Shown: one piece after another, positions 18,316 through 27,573 of the stretch
How the letters are laid out: each line of letters opens with the position of its first letter
Numbering within the stretch: position 1 is the first letter of the stretch
Assembly: GCA_028687995.1 (NCBI GenBank)
Contig: JAQTZA010000019.1
Coordinates: forward strand, 1 to 54,167
Length of the DNA: 54,167 bases
Source: Bacteroidales bacterium
GTDB taxonomy: Bacteria > Bacteroidota > Bacteroidia > Bacteroidales > UBA7332
Reading direction: 5' to 3'
The notes under the pieces: generated by a model
Told to the model about the DNA's origin: nothing
The model's input: only the letters and a program-made list of their open reading frames with translations
Databases searched by the model: none
Made by a program: the position numbers and the translations under genes

Positions 18316-19671
18316 TTACTTCACCCATCCGGCGTAATGGAAGTCACAATTTCTGTATTCTGGTTTGATGCGAATATAGGTATCAGCCATTTTCTTTTTG
18401 ATCCATTCATTCAAAAGTTCTTCTCTCTTTTTCTCTTCGACCATTTTTTTCAATGCCTGATAATCTTCACTTGCACTTGCTTTATGTCCTTCAATTCGGC
18501 TTTTCAGCTTCACGATGGCACAAACTTCTTTGTTATTTTTGTTAATCATCACAAATGGTTTCGAGATATCTCCAGTTTTCATTTTTTCGACTGCACGAGC
18601 CACTTCTGGAGGCAATTGTTGCATCTCAAAGCGAGAAGTATTCGATTCCGAGTTGACCATCAATCCGTTATTGTTTCTAGTATCCTTGTCTTGTGAAAGA
18701 TACAACGCCGCTTGATCAAAAGTAAATTTATCTTTGTTTAAATCGATAATTACCGAGTCCAAATGGAGCAAAGCGCTCTTTTTCGCCTCTTCCGACACAC
18801 GTGGTTTCAACAAAATATGGCGGCAATTGATTCGGTCTCCACGTTTTTCGATTAATTGAATAACGTGATATCCAAATTCTGTTTCTACTATACGAGAAAC
18901 TTTCTTAGGATCTGTTAAGTTAAAAGCCACATTGGCAAATTCTTGCACCAACTGTCCTTTTCCCATGAATCCTAATTCTCCTCCACGTTTTGCAGATTCT
19001 GTGTCCTGAGAATAAAGAACTGCTAAAGTAGAAAATTCAGAACTGCCAGAGTTGATGCGTTCAGAATAATCACGTAATCTATTTTTCACATCATCAATAT
19101 CTTTCGCAGGAATTTTGGGTTCCATCACGATGATTTGCGTTTCCACCTGAGTAGGAATAAATGGCACACTATCATTTGGCAGTGACGTGAAAAATTTTCG
19201 CACATCAGAAGGACTTACCTTGATTTGGCCAACGATTTTTTGTTGCATTTGTTGAATAATGCTTTGATCGCGCACCAAATCCTTAGTCTCTTCCTTTATT
19301 TCAGAATAGGGTTTATTGAAATATTCCTCTAATTTCTCTTTCGAGCCAATTTGCGAAATGAAGTAGTTCATCCGCCCTTCCACTTGTTGCAGAACATTCG
19401 ATTCAGAAACCACGATACTATCCAATTTAGCCTGATGCAGAAAAAGTTTCTGAACAGCCATTTGCTCTGGAATGAAACAATAAGGATCGCCATTGATGCG
19501 CTCACCTTCATAAATCATGCGCATGCGTTGCTCTTCAATCTGTGATTTTAGAATGGCTTCATCGCCCACTACCCACACGACTTCGTCAATCGTGTTATCC
19601 TGTGCAAAAGTTGTGACTCCCGACAGAAGCATTGCCGCAAAAATTGCGCAGAGACGTATTGTTTTGTACAT
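18316..19671 (-). CDS. SurA-type periplasmic peptidyl-prolyl isomerase/chaperone
   Basis: This 451-residue protein has a signal peptide (cleavage near FAQ-DN), a SurA N-terminal chaperone region (about 30-170) and two parvulin-like domains. The first runs about 175-275 (GGELGFMGKGQLVQEFANVA, then GYHVIQLIEKRGD). The second runs about 280-385 and starts with CRHILLKP. It would guide outer-membrane beta-barrels through the periplasm to BAM. It is encoded third in the run of foldase genes: the 666- and 284-residue paralogues lie upstream and the OstA-like gene follows after 13 bp. The order and the shared SurA features support a common assembly role. I leave the symbol open because there are three related genes. 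Confidence 0.88.
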   Translation of the reverse strand: MYKTIRLCAIFAAMLLSGVTTFAQDNTIDEVVWVVGDEAILKSQIEEQRMRMIYEGERINGDPYCFIPEQMAVQKLFLHQAKLDSIVVSESNVLQQVEGRMNYFISQIGSKEKLEEYFNKPYSEIKEETKDLVRDQSIIQQMQQKIVGQIKVSPSDVRKFFTSLPNDSVPFIPTQVETQIIVMEPKIPAKDIDDVKNRLRDYSERINSGSSEFSTLAVLYSQDTESAKRGGELGFMGKGQLVQEFANVAFNLTDPKKVSRIVETEFGYHVIQLIEKRGDRINCRHILLKPRVSEEAKKSALLHLDSVIIDLNKDKFTFDQAALYLSQDKDTRNNNGLMVNSESNTSRFEMQQLPPEVARAVEKMKTGDISKPFVMINKNNKEVCAIVKLKSRIEGHKASASEDYQALKKMVEEKKREELLNEWIKKKMADTYIRIKPEYRNCDFHYAGWVK

Positions 19672-19733
19672 CGAATTTTGTTTTTAATTTTTCGACTTCA
19701 AAACAGATGAAGTCGTTTCTTATTTTGTATTGA

Positions 19734-20588
19734 CTATTGCCTTGTATAAACTACTACACTTTTATTTTCAGTCGCTTTTTTCAAGAGAGTATTACGAAAA
19801 TCTTGAAGATATTTTACCTTTCGTTGCGATACCAATTCTGCTTTAGCTTCCTCTTTTGCCAACTCTTCAGGAAAAGGAGTACCAGCAATGGCATAATTTT
19901 TTATGGTCAAAAGGTAAATAAATGCACTGTCCTTTACCTCCAATTGTTTGTTTTGTTTGAGAAAAAGCGCCGTATTACTAATACTGTATGGAATATTCGT
20001 CATAATGGTTTCGAAATCCACCCACCGATCGAGAAAACCCTCGTAAGCCACCGCATGTTCAATTGAGTATTGATCAATTTTTTCTGCAAAATCGGGCTTT
20101 TTCAAGGTCATCCAGTTATGAAGCAAATTATGTTGTGGCGCATTTGCTGGAATTTTCAGAAACAAGCCTTTGATTTGATCTTTCTTGAGTACCATTTCCG
20201 ACTTGTGCGCATGATAATATGCTTCAATCTCTTCATCAGAAATTTCGTTACTCAATTTTTCTTCAACCAAATAACGCTGGTATTCGTTGGTCACCAACTG
20301 ACGACGATACTCTTCGACCAGCTCATTCACTTTGTCTTCGTCTGGGATGTTCCTTCTTGCAACATCATACATCAACTCATCTGAAATCCAATTAGCAACA
20401 AATTCTTTGGCAAATGCTGCACTGTCTTTGTTATTTAATCCACCTGGCAATGCATCTTGAACATCTATAAGATACAAATATTTTCCCTTTACTTCAGCCA
20501 CCACCTCTTTGTCGGGAGACGTAGAGTTCGATTGGCACGAGAGTAAAGAGAAAATACTGATTATAATTCCTACCGTTAATTGTTTCAT
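19734..20588 (-). CDS. Lipoprotein of the SurA/PpiC foldase group lacking a clear parvulin domain
   Basis: The 284-residue protein begins with a lipoprotein signal (IISIFSLLSCQSN, Cys near residue 18), so it is membrane-anchored in the periplasm. The following region resembles the helical SurA/PpiC N-terminal domain: KEFVANWISDELMYDVARR and the EEIEAYYHAHKSEM segment common to that domain. The typical parvulin landmarks (HILL, GxLG, GYH) are missing, so it is probably a chaperone-only member. It lies 47 bp after the 666-residue isomerase gene and 62 bp before the SurA-like gene. A helper or substrate-handing role within the trio is inferred. Confidence 0.75.
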   Translation of the reverse strand: MKQLTVGIIISIFSLLSCQSNSTSPDKEVVAEVKGKYLYLIDVQDALPGGLNNKDSAAFAKEFVANWISDELMYDVARRNIPDEDKVNELVEEYRRQLVTNEYQRYLVEEKLSNEISDEEIEAYYHAHKSEMVLKKDQIKGLFLKIPANAPQHNLLHNWMTLKKPDFAEKIDQYSIEHAVAYEGFLDRWVDFETIMTNIPYSISNTALFLKQNKQLEVKDSAFIYLLTIKNYAIAGTPFPEELAKEEAKAELVSQRKVKYLQDFRNTLLKKATENKSVVVYTRQ

Positions 20589-20635
20589 TTATTTTTGAAT
20601 GCAACGGTAAAGATAGGCCGATTTTGTGGTAATCT

Positions 20636-22636
20636 CTACGGTTTAACCGTTTTTAAGACATCTTGGTCCACCTCCACTTTATACTTTTCATTCAGTTTTT
20701 TCACCCAAGCTTCTTCCAAAAAGTTTTGGTAATCAGAAGTCACTAAGCCACGAACATCGGTATAATCTTCAGGTGCATTTTTCAACAATTTACCTTTGAT
20801 AAATACAAATGGGAATTGACTGGTTGGCACATACGTTTCTCCTTTGAACACCTTGCCATCCAATACCTTATTTTCGCCTTTAGCAGCCAATACTTTCTCC
20901 ACTTTGATGCGAGTAATGCTATCGTTAAGCGATTTTTGGAGCACATAAGCAACAGAATCAACACCTGTTTTCTTGATAATATCTTGAGCCTTTTTCTGTG
21001 TCGCTTCGTCTTTGCAATAGACTACCAATCCTTTGTATTTAGGAATCGTCCAATCGTATTTTTTTCTGTTTTTCGCAAAGTAATTTTTCAAACCAGCGTC
21101 GTCTTTCGATGCTTTTTCCCACACTTCATTGTTGCTGATTTCAAACAACAACATGCCATCGTGATACTCCTGCATCAAATTCTTGAATTCCGGGTATTTG
21201 CTTTCAAGACGAGAATCTTCATACTTGAGAACAGCATCGTTTACAAAATCAGTGTATTTCGCACGAACAACATCTTCGCCAGAGTGATTCGCTACTACTG
21301 GTTGATTTTTCAAATAAGCTGCAAATTCATTTTGAGAGTACGTTTTATCACCAATAGTAAACAAAGGCTGCATCATCGTTTGAGCAATCACCTGAAAAAC
21401 AGAATCTTTTGGAGCCTGCGTTTTTCCTAAAATGGCTAATTCGTCCAACGATTTCTTATTTTCAGAGAAATTGTACATCGTTTTGAATTGTGCAATGGCT
21501 TGCAACTGTCCAGCTTGAGCACGGCTATCACGAGCAAATGATTTCACAATCTCTTCTCTTTTTTCTTCGAAAGGCTCTAACCCTTTTTTCTCAATCAATT
21601 TTGCAATATGCCATCCGAAACGAGTTTTGAAAGGTTCAGAATATTCTCCTGGAGTTTTGAATCCAAATGCAACTGTTTCAAACTCTTTAATCATGCGATT
21701 GACTCCAAACCAAGGCAATTCACCTTTTTTGGGAGCAGAACCTCTATCGTCTGACTCCTTCATCGCCAATTCTCCGAAATCGCCTCCAGCTTTTAATTTA
21801 GCATATACTTCTTCGATGTCTCTTTTAGCATCTTTCTCTGCTTTTTCTGGAGATATTGAATCTGCTTTCGGACGTAGCGTTTTCATAATGTGTGCTACCA
21901 AAACTTGACCTTGATCTGGACGACGACCGTGCACCATAATTAAGTGATAACCATAATTGGTACGAATCGGCATCGAAACCTCTCCAATTTTCGCATTAAA
22001 TGCTGCCATTTCGAATGGATAGACAGTCATGCCCGATGAGATAAATCCAAGATATCCTTTATTCTCAGCTTTCGAAGGATCTTCAGACACTTCTGATGCC
22101 ATTTTGTCGAATACATCTTTGGAACAAGAGGTAGTGATGACAGGTTTGCCACCTTTTTTGGCAGGAGCTTGAGTAAACAAACGTTTGCGAATATCCATCA
22201 GCTTATTGTAAACTGTCAATGTATCGGCTGGACTGGCATCCTCTTTCACCATCAACAGAATGTGGCTTAACTCAATATTTTCTTTCATTCGATCGTAAGC
22301 CTCGTGTGCCAAACGATCTTCGACGGTTTTATCTGTCAAATATGGTTGAGTCAATTGTTTACGATAGCCATCTAATTCGGTTTTGAAAGCTTTCGTTGTA
22401 TCAATTCCTAGACTTTCTGCTTCTATCACTTTGAGCTTGAAGTTTTTGAAAAGAACAAGGTATTCATCCAACGACTTCTTATCAATCGACGAAGAAGTGT
22501 TGTTCTTTCCATAAATATACTCAAACTCAGATTTTGTAACTTCGTGATTATTGATTTTCATCAATACGGGATCCTTTGCTAGTGCAGCTCCCAAAACAGA
22601 CAACAATAATGCAAATGCAAACAAACTTCTTTTCAT
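20636..22636 (-). CDS. Periplasmic peptidyl-prolyl isomerase with two parvulin domains (SurA/PpiD-like)
   Basis: The 666-residue protein has a signal peptide (ALLLSVLGAALA-KD) and a SurA-type N-terminal helical region. Two parvulin domains follow, one at about 120-235 (ELSHILLMVK, GYLGFISSGM, GYHLIMVHG) and one at about 240-350 (VAHIMKTLRP, GELPWFG, GWHIAKLIE). A third, long helical and beta C-terminal part (about 400-660) is unlike SurA. It should help fold outer-membrane proteins. It is the first gene of the operon running to mutL, with a full consensus promoter about 75 bp upstream. Confidence 0.88.
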   Translation of the reverse strand: MKRSLFAFALLLSVLGAALAKDPVLMKINNHEVTKSEFEYIYGKNNTSSSIDKKSLDEYLVLFKNFKLKVIEAESLGIDTTKAFKTELDGYRKQLTQPYLTDKTVEDRLAHEAYDRMKENIELSHILLMVKEDASPADTLTVYNKLMDIRKRLFTQAPAKKGGKPVITTSCSKDVFDKMASEVSEDPSKAENKGYLGFISSGMTVYPFEMAAFNAKIGEVSMPIRTNYGYHLIMVHGRRPDQGQVLVAHIMKTLRPKADSISPEKAEKDAKRDIEEVYAKLKAGGDFGELAMKESDDRGSAPKKGELPWFGVNRMIKEFETVAFGFKTPGEYSEPFKTRFGWHIAKLIEKKGLEPFEEKREEIVKSFARDSRAQAGQLQAIAQFKTMYNFSENKKSLDELAILGKTQAPKDSVFQVIAQTMMQPLFTIGDKTYSQNEFAAYLKNQPVVANHSGEDVVRAKYTDFVNDAVLKYEDSRLESKYPEFKNLMQEYHDGMLLFEISNNEVWEKASKDDAGLKNYFAKNRKKYDWTIPKYKGLVVYCKDEATQKKAQDIIKKTGVDSVAYVLQKSLNDSITRIKVEKVLAAKGENKVLDGKVFKGETYVPTSQFPFVFIKGKLLKNAPEDYTDVRGLVTSDYQNFLEEAWVKKLNEKYKVEVDQDVLKTVKP

Positions 22637-22708
22637 ACGATACTAATTGTATTTAATGGATTTGACTATATTAATTCAATTGTACTAAATTTCAATTTTT
22701 GACGAACG

Positions 22709-22738
22709 CAAAAATACACTAATCTAACGAACAACAAA
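22709..22738 (-). promoter_or_regulatory. Promoter of the foldase-OstA-mutL operon (TTTG, 18 bp, TATTTTTG)
   Basis: The minus strand shows TTTG (22735-22738), an 18-bp spacer and TATTTTTG (22709-22716), a full match to the Bacteroidetes housekeeping promoter. The leader would be about 65 nt. No comparable promoter was seen between the downstream genes, which supports one transcript. Confidence 0.7.
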
Positions 22739-22959
22739 TACAAAAAGTGTTCAATTCGTATATTCGTTATATTAAAATGTGTTATCAAAAGTGGGCAATC
22801 ATTCTATTTCAAACCAGTTAGGCTCGAAAATGAATCTAATTCGCTTTGCAAAATTACTGAAAGCGATAAAAATTGACCTCGTCTAACTGTTTGCTATTTC
22901 AAATCTAATCTTAATATCTATTAAATAGCAATTTCAAATCGTCTTCAACTCCTTCTCAT

Positions 22960-22980
22960 TGTAATGACAAAAACATTACA
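22960..22980. promoter_or_regulatory. Inverted repeat TGTAATG-N7-CATTACA, possible operator
   Basis: Two perfect 7-bp arms with a 7-bp spacer form a 21-bp palindrome-like site, about 120 bp before the -7 element of the TonB receptor gene. The size and symmetry suit a dimeric regulator. A half-site-like CATTGTAAT recurs at 26053-26061, before the lipoprotein gene. Confidence 0.4.
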
Positions 22981-23095
22981 TACCGTATTCAATGAGCAAC
23001 ATAACTCAATCCCAAAATTCCGCTTGTAACAGAAACGAAACCTACATTTCATCTTGTCGCAACATCAGTTTAACCTAAATGAAACCCGGCACCTC

Positions 23096-23103
23096 TAATT
23101 TTG
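23096..23103 (+). promoter_or_regulatory. -7 element (TAATTTTG) of the TonB receptor gene
   Basis: TAATTTTG matches the TAnnTTTG consensus and predicts a leader of about 90 nt. The only -33 candidate, GTTTA near 23068-23072, is weak and 23 bp away, so activation by another factor is plausible. Confidence 0.45.
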
Positions 23104-23200
23104 TGCCGTATTTTATTTGAAACAACTACATGTACGAGTGTTAACGCTATTTTATTTGGCTTCAACGATTCGTTGAGTATTAAAAAACAACAAACGACAG

Positions 23201-25978
23201 ATGAATTATTTTCAAAAATTGCTGGGTTCAGCACTCTTCTTCTTTCTCATAACAATCCATGTTATCACAGCTCAAACGGGTTCAATTTCTGGATTTATTT
23301 ACGATTCAAAAACCAAAGAACCACTTACGGGAGCGGCTATCCAAGTGGCAGGAACAACCAATGGAATGACCGCTGGATTAGATGGAGAATTCAAACTATC
23401 GGCTTTGAAACCCGGGAAATATACGCTTCTAGCTAGTTTTATCTCTTATAAAAAAACAACGATTCCTAACGTTATAGTAACTGCTGGAAAAGAGACCAAA
23501 ATCGAGATCAACATGGAAGATGCAAATCTGGTATTGAATGATGTAACAGTAATGGCTCAACGCAAACTCGGCACCAAACTATCGGTGATGATGGATGTAA
23601 AAACCAGCATTCCGGTAGTGAGTGGAATCTCGGCACAGCAGATTGCAAAAACGCAAGACAACGACGCAGCTGAAGTGTTGAAACGCATTCCAGGGGTGAC
23701 CATTGTAGATGATCGATTCATCGTGGTTCGTGGATTGGCTCAACGTTACAACAGTGTTTGGCTCAACAATGCCACCACACCATCGAGCGAAACAGATAGC
23801 AAAGCCTTTTCATTCGACGTATTACCGTCGTCGTTGATTGATAATTTGATGATTTACAAATCCCCATCACCTGAGCTTCCCGCAGATTTCACCGGTGGTT
23901 TTGTGAAAATTTTGACCAAAAATGTTCCAGAAGAGAACAACACCTATTTACAATACGCTATTGGTGGAAATTCGTCGAGCACATTTGCCGATATGTATCG
24001 CTTCGAAGGAACGAAGTGGGATATTCTTGCATTGGGAGCAAACGCCCGTATGTTGCCAACAGATGCTCCTTCAAATTTGAACAACGGCTCCACCAGTCAA
24101 GCGGTGCAATTATCAAAAGAGCTCAACAATCGCTGGAATATCAACCAAATGAAGGCTCTCCCCGATCAGAAAATCGGATTGGTATTCAACCGATTAATCA
24201 ATTTTGGAGAGTACAAACTGGGCAATGTATCGGCTATCAACTATTCGTACAGCAATCAATCTGACGACATGGTGAATAATCAATATAGTAGCTTCGATGT
24301 AGATCATAACCAATCAAACCCTCGTACTGAATTTCAAGATCAACAATACAAAACAACGGTAAAAGTAGGTGCACTCTTCAATTGGTCGTTGGTGAAAAAC
24401 GATGGAACTAAATATCAGTTTCGTAACTTTTTCAATCAAAAAAGTACAACTTCTTTCACAAAACGCATGGGAATCGACTACTACTCTACCCAAAATTGGC
24501 GTTTTCTCGAATCACTTTACACCGCTCGCACCACCTTTTCGAGCCAGTTAAGTGGCGATTATAAATCGAAAGACGAATTGCGCAAAACGGATTGGGTATT
24601 GGGCTATGCGTATGCTGGATACAACGAACCCGACAGACGAATTGTGGGTTCAATTTTCGACGATAACAACCAAAACTACCGTGTAAACGATGTGAACCGT
24701 TACTACCAACAATTGAATGATCACAGTTTTTCGGGAGGAACAAACCTTGAGAAAAAAATAAACTTCTCTTCTACAAACAATGCCACTTTCAAAACCGGAT
24801 TGTATGGTGAATACAAAATGAGGTTTTTCGATGCCCGCCGTTTTGCTTACAACTTATTGGGAAGTGGATACAGCAGAAGCGACGAAAATCTTTCGAACCT
24901 CTTCGCTGATAGCCAATACAGTTCAGACAAAATTTATCTACGTGAGATTACAAACAAAAGTGACTCTTATCAATCAGACAACACGGTGGGTGCTGGATAT
25001 GTATCTGCCATTTTCAACAGTTCAACCAAACTTACTGCATCTTTTGGTGCTCGAGTAGAATATAATCAGGTAAAATTAGATGGATACGAATCGGACGGAA
25101 TCAAACCAGTACACATCAACAACCAAAGTGTTGATCTCTTTCCTTCACTGAACGTGACTTATCGCTTTTCTGATAAAAACCTGTTCCGTGTAGCAGCGGG
25201 ACGCACCATCAACCGCGCCGAAATTCGTGAGATTGTGCCTTACGTCTATTACAATTTCGATCTGTTCGCCAATATCTCTGGAAACATGAAATTAAAAGAT
25301 GCCTATATAAACAACTACGATATTCGCTACGAATGGTATCCTTCGGCTGGTGAAACAGTAACTATTGGTGGGTTTTACAAAGATTTCTCGCATCCTATCG
25401 AACAAACTTTCTTTGAAGTAGGCTCTGGAAATGTGCAATACACCTTCAATAATGCCAACAAAGCCACTTGTTACGGTGCAGAAGTGGATATTAAGAAAAA
25501 CCTCGATTTCATCAATCTGTCTGATCTTTCTGTTGTGTTCAATGGAGCTTTAATCAAAAGTAAAGTGGTATTCGATAAAGGTTCTGTTGAACGTGAACGC
25601 CCATTGCAAGGACAATCACCTTATCTGATTAATACCGGTTTATTCTATCAGAACGACAAAATCGGATTTTCAGCGACATTGCTTTACAATAAAATCGGAA
25701 AACGGATTGAGACAGTAGGTGTTCCAAAACAGAATCCAAACGAAGATATCCCTGACATCTACGAAATGCCACGAAACCTTGCCGACATCATTTTGGTGCA
25801 AAAAATTGGAAAACAGATTGAGATAAAAGCGGGTATAAAGAATCTTTTGAATGCACCAGTATTAATGCAACAAGACATTATGATACATGCAAACGGAGTT
25901 TCAACCAACCACGAGCAGATTATCAAGAAATATACGCCGGGACTTGATTTTAGCCTTGGATTTTCACTAAAACTGTAA
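23201..25978 (+). CDS. TonB-dependent outer-membrane receptor with carboxypeptidase-regulatory-like N-terminus
   Basis: The 925-residue protein has a signal peptide (cleavage near ITAQ-TG), then a CarboxypepD_reg-like beta-sandwich (about 27-110, SGFIYDSKTKEPLTGAAI). The plug domain follows (about 120-235, with DNDAAEVLKRIPGVTIVDD and RGLAQRYNSV), and then a beta-barrel to the end (DFSLGFSLKL). It imports a ligand across the outer membrane using TonB-ExbBD energy. It is not SusC-type: no SusD gene follows, and the family's usual RGxxSIYG-type plug motif is absent. The gene after it encodes a surface-type beta-helix lipoprotein, a pairing that I recall from other Bacteroidetes. The ligand is unknown. 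Confidence 0.9.
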   Translation: MNYFQKLLGSALFFFLITIHVITAQTGSISGFIYDSKTKEPLTGAAIQVAGTTNGMTAGLDGEFKLSALKPGKYTLLASFISYKKTTIPNVIVTAGKETKIEINMEDANLVLNDVTVMAQRKLGTKLSVMMDVKTSIPVVSGISAQQIAKTQDNDAAEVLKRIPGVTIVDDRFIVVRGLAQRYNSVWLNNATTPSSETDSKAFSFDVLPSSLIDNLMIYKSPSPELPADFTGGFVKILTKNVPEENNTYLQYAIGGNSSSTFADMYRFEGTKWDILALGANARMLPTDAPSNLNNGSTSQAVQLSKELNNRWNINQMKALPDQKIGLVFNRLINFGEYKLGNVSAINYSYSNQSDDMVNNQYSSFDVDHNQSNPRTEFQDQQYKTTVKVGALFNWSLVKNDGTKYQFRNFFNQKSTTSFTKRMGIDYYSTQNWRFLESLYTARTTFSSQLSGDYKSKDELRKTDWVLGYAYAGYNEPDRRIVGSIFDDNNQNYRVNDVNRYYQQLNDHSFSGGTNLEKKINFSSTNNATFKTGLYGEYKMRFFDARRFAYNLLGSGYSRSDENLSNLFADSQYSSDKIYLREITNKSDSYQSDNTVGAGYVSAIFNSSTKLTASFGARVEYNQVKLDGYESDGIKPVHINNQSVDLFPSLNVTYRFSDKNLFRVAAGRTINRAEIREIVPYVYYNFDLFANISGNMKLKDAYINNYDIRYEWYPSAGETVTIGGFYKDFSHPIEQTFFEVGSGNVQYTFNNANKATCYGAEVDIKKNLDFINLSDLSVVFNGALIKSKVVFDKGSVERERPLQGQSPYLINTGLFYQNDKIGFSATLLYNKIGKRIETVGVPKQNPNEDIPDIYEMPRNLADIILVQKIGKQIEIKAGIKNLLNAPVLMQQDIMIHANGVSTNHEQIIKKYTPGLDFSLGFSLKL

Positions 25979-26112
25979 CATGTTCGTCACTTGAAATTCA
26001 CACAACGGTAAAGCGAATGCAACCTGAATGAAAAATCGAAAGCTTTCCTTTGCATTGTAATAATAAAAATGAATTTAACTCAATCAAAGACTATATTACT
26101 AACAAAAAAATT

Positions 26113-27459
26113 ATGAAAAAACAATTTCTAAAATTCGTGGGAGCAGCTTCCCTAATGGTTATTGCATTGACAGTTGTCTCTTGCGATAAAACAAAAAATG
26201 ATGTTGTGACTCCTGGCAAAGTGAATGAAGTGTCTGGTGAAATTACTACCAATACCACTTGGAGTAAATCGGATACTGTTCTTTTGAAAGGATTCGTCTA
26301 TGTAACAAGTGGAGCGACGCTGACCATCGAAGCGGGTACCATCGTAAAGGGTGACAAAGCAACCAAAGGAACGTTGATTATCGAACGTGGCGCAAAAATT
26401 ATGGCAGAAGGTACTGCAAGCAATCCAATCGTTTTCACATCGGCTCAACCAAAAGGTCAACGTGATTACGGTGATTGGGGTGGTTTAGTTATTTGCGGTA
26501 AAGCCAAAGTTAATGCAACTGCTGGACAAGCTCAAGTAGAAGGTGGCCCGCGTTCATTGTATGGTGGACAAGACGATGCAGATAACTCAGGAATCATAAA
26601 ATACGTACGTATCGAATTCTGTGGATATCCACTTGAATTGAACAAAGAGATCAACGGTTTGACGCTTGGTGGTGTAGGTAGTGCAACAACGATCGACTAC
26701 GTACAAGTTTCGTACAGTGGTGATGATTCGTATGAGTGGTTTGGCGGAACAGTAAACTGTCGTCACTTGATCGCTTACAAAGGTTGGGACGATGAATTTG
26801 ATACTGACTTTGGTTACACAGGTAAATTGCAATATTTGTTAGGTATCCGCGATCCTCAACATGCAGATACATCTGCCTCAAACGGCTTTGAATCGGATAA
26901 CGATGGAACTGGATCTACAAATCCTCCAATTACAGCAGCCACTTTCTCGAATGTAACATTGATTGGTCCATTTACTGGTATATCTAAAGGTAAAGCTGAT
27001 GCCGATATCCTTTACGCTACTTCAGATGCAGCAAACGGAGCAAAAGGTGGAAAATTTCAAGCGTCTATGCACCTACGTCGTCAATCTGCTTTGAAAGTAC
27101 ATAACTCTATCTTCTTGGGATGGCCTTACGGAATTCGTACTTCGGATTCAAAAGGTGCAGCAGGCGATATCACAATGAAAAATGTAGTTTTGGCTGGTAT
27201 GTGGAAAAACTACTACGATGGTGGTGCAGATAGCACATTCTACAACACAGCAGGGTTCAACAACAAAGTATTTACCTCAACAAACGATATCTTGACAACC
27301 AACCGCGATTACAAATCCGTAAATGCAGCAAACGTTGCAGGTGCAGATTTCACCGGAATGGATGCATGGTTTACCAGAACTACCAAGATTGGTGCTTTCG
27401 ACGGTACAGACTGGACTGCTGGTTGGGCTAACTTTGACCCACAAAATGCTATCTATTAA
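26113..27459 (+). CDS. Lipoprotein with right-handed beta-helix, partner of the TonB receptor
   Basis: The start at 26113 (MKKQFLKF) gives 448 residues and a lipoprotein signal with Cys near residue 24 (LTVVSCDKTKN). An in-frame codon at 26050 would add a non-signal tail and is rejected. The body has repeated strands such as GATLTIEAGTIVKGDKATKG, GDWGGLVICGKAKV and DYVQVSYSGDDSYEWFGGT. This fits a parallel beta-helix of a family that is widespread in Bacteroidetes but lacks a proven function. It begins 134 bp after the receptor gene. By analogy with SusD it may capture or shape the ligand at the surface. A hairpin after the gene marks the likely end of this unit. Confidence 0.75.
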   Translation: MKKQFLKFVGAASLMVIALTVVSCDKTKNDVVTPGKVNEVSGEITTNTTWSKSDTVLLKGFVYVTSGATLTIEAGTIVKGDKATKGTLIIERGAKIMAEGTASNPIVFTSAQPKGQRDYGDWGGLVICGKAKVNATAGQAQVEGGPRSLYGGQDDADNSGIIKYVRIEFCGYPLELNKEINGLTLGGVGSATTIDYVQVSYSGDDSYEWFGGTVNCRHLIAYKGWDDEFDTDFGYTGKLQYLLGIRDPQHADTSASNGFESDNDGTGSTNPPITAATFSNVTLIGPFTGISKGKADADILYATSDAANGAKGGKFQASMHLRRQSALKVHNSIFLGWPYGIRTSDSKGAAGDITMKNVVLAGMWKNYYDGGADSTFYNTAGFNNKVFTSTNDILTTNRDYKSVNAANVAGADFTGMDAWFTRTTKIGAFDGTDWTAGWANFDPQNAIY

Positions 27460-27517
27460 TCAATTGCATAAATTAGTTTCTTGTTTTAGTTTCAAATAAA
27501 AATAAAGGTGCTAATTT

Positions 27518-27547
27518 CCCCGATCCGTTTGTGAAAATGGATCGGGG
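27518..27547 (+). terminator. GC-rich hairpin after the beta-helix lipoprotein gene
   Basis: CCCCGATCC (27518-27526) pairs perfectly with GGATCGGGG (27539-27547) across a 12-nt loop. The following TTGATTATAATT is only a weak T-run. It is probably a terminator or 3'-stabilising hairpin. Confidence 0.6.
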
Positions 27548-27573
27548 TTGATTATAATTCTAAAATTAAAGTT

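Larger units (their letters stand above)
22637..23200. other. Divergent intergenic region (564 bp) between the foldase operon and the TonB receptor
   Basis: I see no gene here. It holds the minus-strand promoter at 22709-22738, an inverted repeat at 22960-22980 and a plus-strand -7 element at 23096-23103. The remaining sequence is AT-rich with several copies of TTTCAAATC-like words, of unknown meaning. Confidence 0.7.

Noticed and set aside
20816..21430. Open frame of 204 codons on the plus strand
   Set aside because: It lies fully within the 666-residue isomerase gene on the other strand and reads as hydrophobic, cysteine-rich noise.
26050..26112. Extended N-terminus of the beta-helix lipoprotein
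   Set aside because: The extension is polar and would bury the lipoprotein signal. The ATG at 26113 gives a standard one.
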